Source: Halobaculum sp. MBLA0147 (GTDB lineage: Archaea; Halobacteriota; Halobacteria; Halobacteriales; Haloferacaceae). Taken from it: 64,000 bases of DNA. Shown piece after piece: positions 50,675 through 58,906 of this stretch. The notes beneath the pieces are model-generated. The model was not told the DNA's origin. It worked only from the letters and a program-made list of their open reading frames with translations, and ran no database searches. Location: positions 124,001-188,000 of the forward strand of contig NZ_JBGKAD010000004.1 of NCBI RefSeq assembly GCF_041361345.1. Direction: 5' to 3'. Position numbers and translations under genes: made by a program. Every line of letters starts with the position of its first letter. Positions within the stretch are counted from its first letter, which is position 1.

Positions 50675-51372
50675 GTGACGATAGACAGTCGTGGTGGCTC
50701 ACTCGGGAAGACCGCGGCGCGTTATGGATTCCACGTGCAATTCTCGCAGCGGGGATCATCATTGGGGCAGTCTTCCTCGTCGCGAGCGGGGAGATCACAC
50801 AGCGGTCGTCCCAAGCCGAGGAACTAGAGCAAGAGAAGTTGAGTCGCCAAGCCGAAGACATCATTACCATTCTTGACGCCACGAACCGGTTAGCGACAGA
50901 AGGCGGCTCCCCCGGCTTCGTCCTGTACTGGAACGCACGCGAAATCAGGTTCATCAATAGCCATATCGATGATCCGGGAGACGACTACTACACGACGCTT
51001 GAAAATTCCCCCAATAATCCCCTCCGTCCTGTGCTGCAGAAGACGCTCGGACCAGAGGCCGTCGGAGTCAACATCCACGTCCGGTACCAGACAGGTGACG
51101 GAACGCTGAATCGCACCCGAGTCCTGTATCAAGGCCCACCCGGCCAGAACGCAGTCCGGGAATCGCGCAACATCCTACTGTCCGACGACGTGACTCCGAC
51201 GCTCGGTGGAACCTCGAGCGATGGCGACGCCTGCACACTCGGCGAGATGGGAGGAAGCACCGGCACTGGCACGAACGGCTGCACCGATAAAGCGTTCTAT
51301 GCACCAGATGCAAGCCCGAATTCCTCCGTCTACAACGCGATTCGGGTCCAGATCACGATTTGGGAAACATGA
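50671..51372 (+). CDS. pilin-like protein 2, 233 aa
   Basis: The N-terminal Asp-Arg-Gly-Ala-Leu-Trp-Ile-Pro segment leads into a hydrophobic helix (about 18-42) and then a coiled-coil stretch rich in Gln/Glu, as seen in pseudopilins. Cys residues near 200-220 may form a disulfide. ATGA overlaps on both sides support tight co-expression. It may be a minor tip subunit. Confidence 0.7.
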   Translation: MSDDRQSWWLTREDRGALWIPRAILAAGIIIGAVFLVASGEITQRSSQAEELEQEKLSRQAEDIITILDATNRLATEGGSPGFVLYWNAREIRFINSHIDDPGDDYYTTLENSPNNPLRPVLQKTLGPEAVGVNIHVRYQTGDGTLNRTRVLYQGPPGQNAVRESRNILLSDDVTPTLGGTSSDGDACTLGEMGGSTGTGTNGCTDKAFYAPDASPNSSVYNAIRVQITIWET

Positions 51373-51971
51373 CAAAGAGCACCGCGAAGACCTCACGGGA
51401 GGAGAAGAGGGAGGAGAACCCGGCAGCCAGACAGCCGACTCGCCCGTCAACGTGGTTCTCCGACACAGATCGGGCGGTGAGCGAGATTTCGAGTTACGCG
51501 ATCCAACTCTCGCTGATCGTGTTTCTCCTTGGTGGGTTTGTGACTGCTGCCGGAGCTGGTGCGAATTTCCAAACAGAGGTTCAAAAAGAGAACACACTGC
51601 AAGAAGTCGGACAGGACATCTCGTCGCAGATTCAGTTCGTCGACCGGCTCGCTCGCGAGAGCGCGAACACTGGTGTGATCCGGCAGCGTGTCGTCACACC
51701 AGATCGGGTCGGAGACAACGGCTATACGATCGAAGTCCTCTCGCCGAGCGACGCGACATCTGACTCTCGGTGTGAAGGGGCCGCGACAGCATCGACAGTC
51801 GGCTGTATCATTGTCTATCAGGGCACGGAAGCGTCGACCGATGTCAAAATCAAGACCTACTACCAAGTCGCACCAGGAACTGACGTCCAGACAACAACAC
51901 TGACCGGCGGAGATATCATCATCACACGGCCCGCGGATGCCAGCCAACCGATTGAGCTCACCAACGGGTGA
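51369..51971 (+). CDS. pilin-like protein 3, 200 aa
   Basis: ATG 51369 overlaps the previous stop. Asp-Thr-Asp-Arg-Ala-Val-Ser-Glu-Ile-Ser precedes a hydrophobic helix (about 38-60), a classic archaeal prepilin processing site with a long basic leader of about 34 residues. The soluble domain is beta-rich with a Cys pair near 132 and 142. It is part of the five-gene pilin row. Confidence 0.8.
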   Translation: MTKSTAKTSREEKREENPAARQPTRPSTWFSDTDRAVSEISSYAIQLSLIVFLLGGFVTAAGAGANFQTEVQKENTLQEVGQDISSQIQFVDRLARESANTGVIRQRVVTPDRVGDNGYTIEVLSPSDATSDSRCEGAATASTVGCIIVYQGTEASTDVKIKTYYQVAPGTDVQTTTLTGGDIIITRPADASQPIELTNG

Positions 51972-51978
51972 TTCACCA

Positions 51979-52863
51979 ATGCTAGACCTCCCATCACGGC
52001 TGACACGCCTCCACACTGACGAGCGCGGTGTCCAGAACATCGTCGGCTACAGTCTCCTGATCTTGATTGTTCTCGGTGGATCGAGTCTCGGTCTCGTCGC
52101 CACAGCCGAGCAACTGACAGCTGGTGAGCGCCAGACGAAGACCACGAAGATCGAGACCAACATCAACCTCGTACGGGGCGACGGGATCGACATCGTCCAG
52201 GGCGCTCCCTACCGCCGTGTGAACTTCGAGGGCGTCGACGGCGAACTCCGGTTTGGAGGCACCGAGGAACTCGAAGTGCGCGCATCGGGTGGCGATGTGA
52301 ACATCACACAGGCAGCTACCGCCAATTTCACCACCCGACTCGTCGAGTACCGGTTCGACCCGCAACAAGCCGACGAAGCCATCTACCGGACTGGGTTCGG
52401 GCTCCGGACCAAACAGTTCGAGAACAGCGAGAACGCGCTCGTCCAGACGCAACCTGTCATGCAGACTGGAAACAGACGCACCGTTTTGATCCTCCCCCAG
52501 TACCGTCGTATCACCGACGCGTCTGCGTCCATCGGCTTCACACAGGTCTCTCAGGTCCCAATCACGCTCTCCCGCCGGAACGCGGGAACTGTGAGCCAGC
52601 TCGCGACGACAGATGACGGCTCGACAACGGTGATGAGCGGGAACATCACTGTCGACGAGACGCCGCGACAGAACGCCTGGGTCCGCTACTTCAAATCGAG
52701 CCCCCAGTTCACAGCCAAAGACGGGCCAGATGCCGATACAACCGCTGAATACGTCGAAGACTGGGACGGCGATGGGACACCGGAAGTCCGCGCGCACTTC
52801 GAATCAACGCGGCTGTTCATCCGCTTCGCGCAAATCGGAGTCGAACTCGATGCACGGCTGTGA
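51979..52863 (+). CDS. pilin-like protein 4, 294 aa
   Basis: ATG 51979 follows the previous stop by seven bases. The leader ends Asp-Glu-Arg-Gly-Val-Gln-Asn-Ile-Val-Gly, and a hydrophobic helix occupies about 20-42. A larger external domain (about 250 residues) is strand-rich. A hairpin 50 bp downstream may reduce transcription of the next gene. Confidence 0.75.
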   Translation: MLDLPSRLTRLHTDERGVQNIVGYSLLILIVLGGSSLGLVATAEQLTAGERQTKTTKIETNINLVRGDGIDIVQGAPYRRVNFEGVDGELRFGGTEELEVRASGGDVNITQAATANFTTRLVEYRFDPQQADEAIYRTGFGLRTKQFENSENALVQTQPVMQTGNRRTVLILPQYRRITDASASIGFTQVSQVPITLSRRNAGTVSQLATTDDGSTTVMSGNITVDETPRQNAWVRYFKSSPQFTAKDGPDADTTAEYVEDWDGDGTPEVRAHFESTRLFIRFAQIGVELDARL

Positions 52864-52913
52864 CCACCGCACAGGTTAGTTCACCGGGAGAGTTCCTCGC
52901 CAGATTCCAACCC

Positions 52914-52941
52914 CCGAGAGCGCCCATGTGGCGGCTCTCGG
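52914..52941 (+). terminator. GC-rich hairpin between pilin genes 4 and 5
   Basis: CCGAGAGC/GCTCTCGG (52914-52921 and 52934-52941) is an eight-bp stem with a partly paired loop. It lies in the only large gap (124 bp) of the pilin row and could attenuate transcription. Confidence 0.45.
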
Positions 52942-52987
52942 CAGGTAGACGAAGAACATAACACGGCCACACGCATACCACGACCCA

Positions 52988-53752
52988 ATGAACCCGGTTT
53001 CTCACCTCTCTCAAACAGATCGGGCTGTGTCGAACGTCGTCGCAGCGCTCATCCTCCTTCTTATCACAACGTTCCTCGTCGCAGCAGGCGGATCGGCCGT
53101 TACAGAGTTCAACAAGGACACCGCCGCTGTCAGCACTGAGACGATGGAAAACGATATGGAACAGTTTGAGGGAGCAGTTCACGAAGCAGCAGCGTCTGAA
53201 GCCGGCGGGAGCCGAGTCGAGATCGCACGTGGGGCAGAGGCAGGGCAGGGAGCGTTCACCATCCAACAGGTCTCAGCAGCCTCTGTAACGATCGACGGTA
53301 ACGTCGCGTTCAACACCACGACCGGACGGGTGATCGGCGAGAGCCCGAACGGGGGCGTCGTCGTCTACGAGATGGGCGCCGTGTTCGCGAGGACACCTGA
53401 CGGCTCAGTTGAGATGGTTGATCCCCCGCGGATGGCGTTTGTGAACACAACGAACAACCGACCGTCAGTCACCGTCCCACTCTATACTCTTGAGACACAG
53501 GGGCCGATTGGCGGGACAGTGACAGTCCGGCGAACGAGTCCGCCAGACGAGACAGACAGCGTCTACGCAAACACGTTCTTCTCCCTCTCGATCCAATCAC
53601 CATTCTATGCGGAGTGGGCCGAATACTTCCGCGCGTCAGCGCCGAACGCGAACATCCTCGTCTTCCCAGATCAACAGGTCGCCCGTATCAGTATCACAAC
53701 TGGAGACGGAACCTACGTCCATATCAACGAGTACGACCTCATTGTCCAATAG
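52988..53752 (+). CDS. pilin-like protein 5, 254 aa
   Basis: Thr-Asp-Arg-Ala-Val-Ser-Asn-Val-Val-Ala leads directly into a hydrophobic helix (about 16-40), nearly the same motif as in the pilin at 29327-29917. The external domain is beta-rich and ends in strands rich in Val and Ile, as in large haloarchaeal pilins. It is a strong candidate for an alternative major subunit. Confidence 0.8.
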   Translation: MNPVSHLSQTDRAVSNVVAALILLLITTFLVAAGGSAVTEFNKDTAAVSTETMENDMEQFEGAVHEAAASEAGGSRVEIARGAEAGQGAFTIQQVSAASVTIDGNVAFNTTTGRVIGESPNGGVVVYEMGAVFARTPDGSVEMVDPPRMAFVNTTNNRPSVTVPLYTLETQGPIGGTVTVRRTSPPDETDSVYANTFFSLSIQSPFYAEWAEYFRASAPNANILVFPDQQVARISITTGDGTYVHINEYDLIVQ

Positions 53753-53865
53753 GACCGCCCAAAGGCCCAGACAAACCGCCCTTCTGGACTATTAGTACAG
53801 GCCATCCCTGACCCGACACCAACTCCCCATGTGGAGCTATCAACCACGATAACCGAAAACACGGC

Positions 53866-53874
53866 ATTTATACT
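53866..53874 (+). promoter_or_regulatory. TATA box for the 53897 gene
   Basis: ATTTATACT is centred about 27 bp upstream of ATG 53897, which favours that start over the ATG at 53885. Confidence 0.5.
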
Positions 53875-53896
53875 GCTGTGACGAATGGTTGGATAT

Positions 53897-55321
53897 ATGT
53901 CAGACAGGCGGAGGGGGGAAACAAGCTGGCTCCCGTTTGTTCGGGCGTCGGATGCGGAAGTGGTGATTGCTGGAAGTGACTTACGCGTGGCGAGTCAACT
54001 GTCAGACGCAGTTCGCGATGCACATCCAGGCGTCTCAACGAGGACACTCACTGATCTATCGTCTGTCGATTCGTATGTGGTCAAAAACAGCCCACAGGCG
54101 CTGATAACCACACACACGCTGTCACAAGCGGACGCTGCCACGTTCATCGAGAATCTGCGAGACCGTGACGCTACGATGGGGGTGATTGTCTGCGCTCCAG
54201 ATCTAGAGCCGGCAGCCGTCGACGAGATCCGAGCTCGTCCGAACACGACAGTGATCCAGGAGACCCCGCTTCAACCATCAACACAGAACCGCGTGGTGGC
54301 TGCGCTCACAGGAGTCCTAAAGGACGCACAAGTGATTGAGTCCTCGATCCACACGGAGGCAGTTCTCGATCAACTGTCGCGCTCACTCGCGATCCTTGAC
54401 AGCGACAATTCGTTCAAAGCGGTCCGAGAAACGTTCGCCGACCTCTACAATCTCCAGCCAGCCGAAATTCGCGGCTCACACTGGTCTGATATCTTCAACT
54501 GGGAATTTGGTGTCGAAACACCAACCCCCTCAGAGTTGCTTGATGGCGACCCTGAGTGGCAAGGCCCGCTCTTTGGCCCACGCGGAGATGGAACCTTCTT
54601 CCTCCACGACGCACACTTGATCAGGCTCCCGACGCTGGGGATCGTCCTCTCGACGCAACCCGACCCACGGCGAGTGTTCGAACAGGCTTGGGAACGCACG
54701 ACCCCGCCGGGCCGTGAGGAAGCAACAGAAGCTCAACCTCCACGGAACCAACTCCCGAACGGGATCTACGGGGCCCCGACATCTCGCGCCTACCTGCCAG
54801 CTGTTGTCCACACCGAGGACCCTGATGTCTCTCGAATCTATCTGCCAGAAGTTCCGGAAGACCGCCCCCACCCAGCCGTGAATGCACGGGACAGCGCCTC
54901 GGGGACGTTCGATTCTGGGATCAGATCAGTTGACGAATCCACCCATCCAAGTCCAACCGAGCCGCAGGCTGACGATGATGGACCACCAACTGCAAACGAG
55001 GTTGACCGCACCAAGTACCGCCCACACCGCGACTTGATGCTCACTCCTGCACCACTGCGAGACTTCCTCTCTCCAGAGAACAACGACATCGATGCCACTG
55101 TCCGCCGGTTCAAAGACTGGTTAGAGGGTGCTGATTCCGTCGTCTCGCACGAAGACGAGACGTTCAATATCCGGCCAGTCACCTCAGCTCGTCAAGAAGT
55201 GATCACAGCGAACCCTGTCGTGATCAACCGGTCGCTCGATGGCGTCGCTGGAACGTATCTCGCATTCCAACCAGCAGCCCCGGACACCACTATCGAGTCA
55301 GTTCCTGTATCCCCCGAGTAG
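53897..55321 (+). CDS. receiver-like/PAS-like protein, 474 aa
   Basis: Residues 18-140 have the alternating strand-helix pattern of a response-regulator receiver domain (Ala-Glu-Val-Val-Ile-Ala-Gly-Ser-Asp...Val-Ile-Val-Cys-Ala-Pro). At the phospho-Asp strand it reads Ala-Leu-Ile-Thr-Thr-His-Thr, so the phospho-Asp is missing. A PAS-like domain follows at about 155-260. The remaining 210 residues are disordered, then a small alpha/beta C-terminus. It is likely a pseudo-receiver that integrates a signal for the pilus system. The family is not recognised. Confidence 0.55.
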   Translation: MSDRRRGETSWLPFVRASDAEVVIAGSDLRVASQLSDAVRDAHPGVSTRTLTDLSSVDSYVVKNSPQALITTHTLSQADAATFIENLRDRDATMGVIVCAPDLEPAAVDEIRARPNTTVIQETPLQPSTQNRVVAALTGVLKDAQVIESSIHTEAVLDQLSRSLAILDSDNSFKAVRETFADLYNLQPAEIRGSHWSDIFNWEFGVETPTPSELLDGDPEWQGPLFGPRGDGTFFLHDAHLIRLPTLGIVLSTQPDPRRVFEQAWERTTPPGREEATEAQPPRNQLPNGIYGAPTSRAYLPAVVHTEDPDVSRIYLPEVPEDRPHPAVNARDSASGTFDSGIRSVDESTHPSPTEPQADDDGPPTANEVDRTKYRPHRDLMLTPAPLRDFLSPENNDIDATVRRFKDWLEGADSVVSHEDETFNIRPVTSARQEVITANPVVINRSLDGVAGTYLAFQPAAPDTTIESVPVSPE

Positions 55322-55425
55322 CAGACTCCCCCTCGTCCGGCAGCCACCACGTCGCAAGCGGTCCAGCACACCTCTCCGCGATGGGCAACGGTTTTCATCC
55401 TACTCCGGTTACCCAGACGTAGCAC

Positions 55426-57804
55426 ATGGCGAGCCCGAACTCCTCACAATCACAGCCGTGGGCCTCTCAGTCCGAACTCGTCTCTCTCGCGTTTCCATAT
55501 GCCAATCCGTATCCGGCACAACAGTCGGGAATCTCGACAACACTCGACGTGGTGGGAGACAGGGGCTACCATTTGATCGAAGGTGCATGTGGCACCGGGA
55601 AGACACTCCTCGCACTGACAGCTGCGGTCGCACTGATGCGGTCGAAGCAGACCCCGATCCAACGAACGCTCGTGGTCACCAACATGAAACAGCAGATCAG
55701 AGCGTTCGAATCCGATATCGAAGCGATCAACGACAGTCTGGCAGATGCCCGCGATACATCCCCACTTCCAGCGCACGAGAAACAACTCCGGCCAGTGCAG
55801 AGTATTACAGCCGTCGGAAAAGCAGATCTCTGTCCCCTCGTTGCGAGTGGGGCGTCGTCACCGCAATCGATCTACGACGACTGTTCAACCCTCCAGGCGA
55901 ACACGAACCAACTCATCAGTGAGGCCTACAGTGGCGTCGAACGGCAGATGGTCGCAACCAAACTTCAAGAGGACGCCATCTCTGAAGACACGCCCTCATG
56001 GCCAGCTGACCGGCCAGACGACCACGCTGCAACCAGGGAGGCAATGCGGTTCGGGGGAATGCCAGATGAACACGACGATACGAAGTACTGTGCCTACTAC
56101 GCCGGCTACAAATCAGGAGAGAGCCCGCCACCCGGCGGGTCGAGTCGTCCGGTCACGAGACCTCAAGACATCGTGAACGAGTCGGTCGAGCAAGGAACGT
56201 GCCCACATGAGGGACTGAAACAGAGCGTCCGAGGCAACGACATCGTGATCGGAAACTACGCTCATGCGTTCAACCCCGACGTCATAAATGGGTTGACTGA
56301 CAAGGTCATCGAGTCAACAACGCTTCTGATCGTCGACGAAGCACACGAGCTCATCCCCTCGCTCAGGGATATGGCAAGCCGGAAAGTTCCGTTCTGGAAA
56401 CTCAGAAAGGCCGGAGAACAGACCGACGCACTGGTCAACGAAATAGAAACCAGGGTGAACGGCACTTTCGGAGACCCCCTATTAAACAGCCTTGGAAGAA
56501 GCCGAGCACATCCAGGCGGCTTCAGGACTTTCGCAAAATCAGGTACGCTTCTCCCAAGTGAGTTAGGAGACTGGGTTCAGTCGAGACTGAACCACCCCGA
56601 GGAAGATGAACTAACGCCTAATGAACACAGAACACTCTCTCTTCAAGACCCCACAGAAGCGGAGACGGATCTTGTATCTGAGTGGCTAGCGGAAAACCAG
56701 ATGGATACGGTCGCGTGGGGCGACGGACGATACTATGGCGAGACAATCGACCGCTTCCTCACGGAATACGCTGATATTAACCCACCGTTCGCCACATCAG
56801 AGGTCGGCCAGCTATTCGAGCTGTGGGCCAACGGCGGGAACATGAACTACCACCGAACAGTGACTCTCACGCCGCGATCGAATCCGCCACAGAATCCATC
56901 GTTTGAATGGCAGCGAACGCACCGGGCCGCACTCGAGATCAACAACACGCTCCCACGCTCTCGCGTCCTCTCCCAACTCGAAGAGTTCGGCGGCGGTGTG
57001 CTGATGTCGGCAACCCTCTCTCCATTCTGGGTCTTCGAAAGCGAGATCGGGAAGTCAATCATCGACCGCCCGATCGAAACCTCACAGTACACGCTGCCGT
57101 TCCCACCTGAAAACCGGTCCACACTGTTCGTCGGCTCGGAAGCGTTCACGTACGAGAATCGAGGCAGCCACACCGAGTACGACCCACATCCATCGACGAC
57201 ACTACCACAAGCGCGAGCTGATGTCGTCGAGGCAGCCCGTGGCCTTGTCTCCAATACCCCAGGGAACGTCCTCCTAGCCCTGCCGTCGTACGGGGAAGCT
57301 GACTGGCTCGGAACGTACCTCGAGCGGAGTGGAGCCATCACCAAGCCAGTCCTCGTTGACGAGTCATCATCCCAAGCCGAAACAGAACAACTCAAAGAGC
57401 GGTTCTTCACCGGCGGCCCGAAAGTACTGACCACATCGATGCGAGGCACACTCACGACGGGCGTCAACTACGAAGGCGACAAGCTCGCAGCGGCGGCCGT
57501 GATTGGGATACCCGTCGACAATCCGTCCGATGAACTGAACAAAGCTATCCAAGCGGTGTATGAGGAGGAGTTCGACGCTGGATTCAACCTTGCGTTCATC
57601 CCACCAGCGGTGCGGATGGCCCGACAAGCGATCGGACGTGTCATCCGGAAAGACGACGATGTCGGGATCAGGGCCTTCATCGACAGCCGGTATTCCGACC
57701 CGACGTATCAGGCCTATATCCCCCAGTCGGTCTGCGAGAACGGAGTCCCTGTTTCGCCTGACGCAGTTGATGATCAGGTCGCGTCGTTCTGGCAAACGCA
57801 CTGA
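55426..57804 (+). CDS. Rad3/XPD-like helicase with Fe-S Cys, 792 aa
   Basis: This is an SF2 helicase of the XPD/Rad3/DinG group: Walker A Gly-Ala-Cys-Gly-Thr-Gly-Lys-Thr (53-60) and Asp-Glu-Ala-His (304-307), with Gln-Ala-Ile-Gly-Arg-Val-Ile-Arg near residue 724. Cys136, Cys153, Cys222 and Cys259 lie between motifs Ia and II, the position of the 4Fe-4S cluster ligands in XPD. The family unwinds DNA 5' to 3' in repair or replication. Codon use in about 56280-56660 is more AT-rich than the rest, within a region between helicase motifs. The gene is 104 bp downstream of the receiver-like gene. Confidence 0.88.
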   Translation: MASPNSSQSQPWASQSELVSLAFPYANPYPAQQSGISTTLDVVGDRGYHLIEGACGTGKTLLALTAAVALMRSKQTPIQRTLVVTNMKQQIRAFESDIEAINDSLADARDTSPLPAHEKQLRPVQSITAVGKADLCPLVASGASSPQSIYDDCSTLQANTNQLISEAYSGVERQMVATKLQEDAISEDTPSWPADRPDDHAATREAMRFGGMPDEHDDTKYCAYYAGYKSGESPPPGGSSRPVTRPQDIVNESVEQGTCPHEGLKQSVRGNDIVIGNYAHAFNPDVINGLTDKVIESTTLLIVDEAHELIPSLRDMASRKVPFWKLRKAGEQTDALVNEIETRVNGTFGDPLLNSLGRSRAHPGGFRTFAKSGTLLPSELGDWVQSRLNHPEEDELTPNEHRTLSLQDPTEAETDLVSEWLAENQMDTVAWGDGRYYGETIDRFLTEYADINPPFATSEVGQLFELWANGGNMNYHRTVTLTPRSNPPQNPSFEWQRTHRAALEINNTLPRSRVLSQLEEFGGGVLMSATLSPFWVFESEIGKSIIDRPIETSQYTLPFPPENRSTLFVGSEAFTYENRGSHTEYDPHPSTTLPQARADVVEAARGLVSNTPGNVLLALPSYGEADWLGTYLERSGAITKPVLVDESSSQAETEQLKERFFTGGPKVLTTSMRGTLTTGVNYEGDKLAAAAVIGIPVDNPSDELNKAIQAVYEEEFDAGFNLAFIPPAVRMARQAIGRVIRKDDDVGIRAFIDSRYSDPTYQAYIPQSVCENGVPVSPDAVDDQVASFWQTH

Positions 57805-57819
57805 TCTGAGAACACCACC

Positions 57820-58344
57820 TCACAGCGTCATCAGCACAAGCCCGACACCGCTAAGGCCAGCAGCCCCACCAATCAGCATCCCAAGCGTGTTCAGGCGATT
57901 ACTCGCTGCCGTCGTCCACTCAAGTGCATACGTCTCACTCCGAAGCGGCCACAAGACCGGAATCCCCTGTTTTGAGACGACATCGGCGGCGAGGTGGATC
58001 GCCACACCAACGGTCCCCGCCAGAAACCCAGTAATCGCGAGAACCGGGATGAAGAACTCCCCGACAGGATTCCACGTGGCAGGAATGATGTCACTCAAGA
58101 GCAGTCCAACGACACTGTAGAACACCCCATAGCAGAGGCCAAACGCAACAGCGCCGCCGAGCGAGTGCAGTCGGCCGCGATGCGTCGCGAACGGGAGATT
58201 CCGATCAGCGTCTGGAATCCGGGCCGCGCTCACGATGACGAATCCTGCAGCCAATCCGAGTAATGGCACTCCAGCGACGATCATAACTGACGCGATCAAG
58301 ATACCAATCCCTGTCGACAGCGACTGATGGCCAATTCCAAGCAT
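57820..58344 (-). CDS. YdjM/DUF457-type membrane metal hydrolase-like protein, 174 aa
   Basis: Four membrane helices frame the signature of the family: His-Arg-Gly-Arg-Leu-His-Ser-Leu near residue 55-62 and His-Leu-Ala-Ala-Asp (about 117-121), followed by Leu-Trp-Pro-Leu. In characterised or predicted relatives these residues bind a metal. The physiological substrate is not known. It is transcribed opposite to the genes on either side and lies just before the VirB2-like gene. Confidence 0.8.
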   Translation of the reverse strand: MLGIGHQSLSTGIGILIASVMIVAGVPLLGLAAGFVIVSAARIPDADRNLPFATHRGRLHSLGGAVAFGLCYGVFYSVVGLLLSDIIPATWNPVGEFFIPVLAITGFLAGTVGVAIHLAADVVSKQGIPVLWPLRSETYALEWTTAASNRLNTLGMLIGGAAGLSGVGLVLMTL

Positions 58345-58449
58345 CCTACCCGGGTGTATGGACTGACACCAGAAGTTTCTTTTTCACAGAGAATAACGTG
58401 GGTGATGAGACACCTACAAGACGGGGGACCCCCACCCCGAGAGACACCC

Positions 58450-58902
58450 ATGTCACACGATACACACCCCATCGTCCGCAGGATGAAACACGCAGTCTCC
58501 CCACGTGCTGTCACAACGTGGGCTCAAACCCTAGTGATCGCAGCCGGCGTGCTCATCGCGATTGACCCGGCACTCGCAGCTGCAGGATTCATCGAGAACC
58601 TTCGACAAACCCTCAACACCTGGGAGTCGTGGGCCTCTATCCTCCTGGCCAGTCTGTTGACGTTCGGCTCACTCGTGAGTGGCGGCAAAGACCTCGTGTC
58701 GATTATGCTCTCGTCTGAGGGCGGGCAAGACCCCATCCAGGCAATGGGGAAACTCACCTTCGGCATTCTTCTCGCCGCGGTGATTTCAAAGTGGCCGACC
58801 ATCTCCGACCGGATCGAGCAATCGGTCGCGTTGAACAACGCTAGCGGCGCGATCATGCCGGTCAACGAGGAACTGATCACGGTCGTCACCACGTTCCTCT
58901 AG
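58450..58902 (+). CDS. small membrane protein of VirB2/TrbC-like topology, 150 aa
   Basis: A hydrophobic segment with an Ala-x-Ala-Ala-Ala-Gly end (about residues 25-46) is followed by an amphipathic helix, a second hydrophobic helix (about 60-80), a polar turn with Gly-Gly-Gln-Asp, and a third helix (about 95-112). A signal followed by two membrane helices is the layout of VirB2/TrbC pilins of type IV secretion systems. Sequence similarity alone is too weak to be certain. It is followed after four bases by a secreted protein gene, and 2.3 kb later by a TrbL/VirB6-like gene. Confidence 0.6.
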   Translation: MSHDTHPIVRRMKHAVSPRAVTTWAQTLVIAAGVLIAIDPALAAAGFIENLRQTLNTWESWASILLASLLTFGSLVSGGKDLVSIMLSSEGGQDPIQAMGKLTFGILLAAVISKWPTISDRIEQSVALNNASGAIMPVNEELITVVTTFL

Positions 58903-58906
58903 GGCA

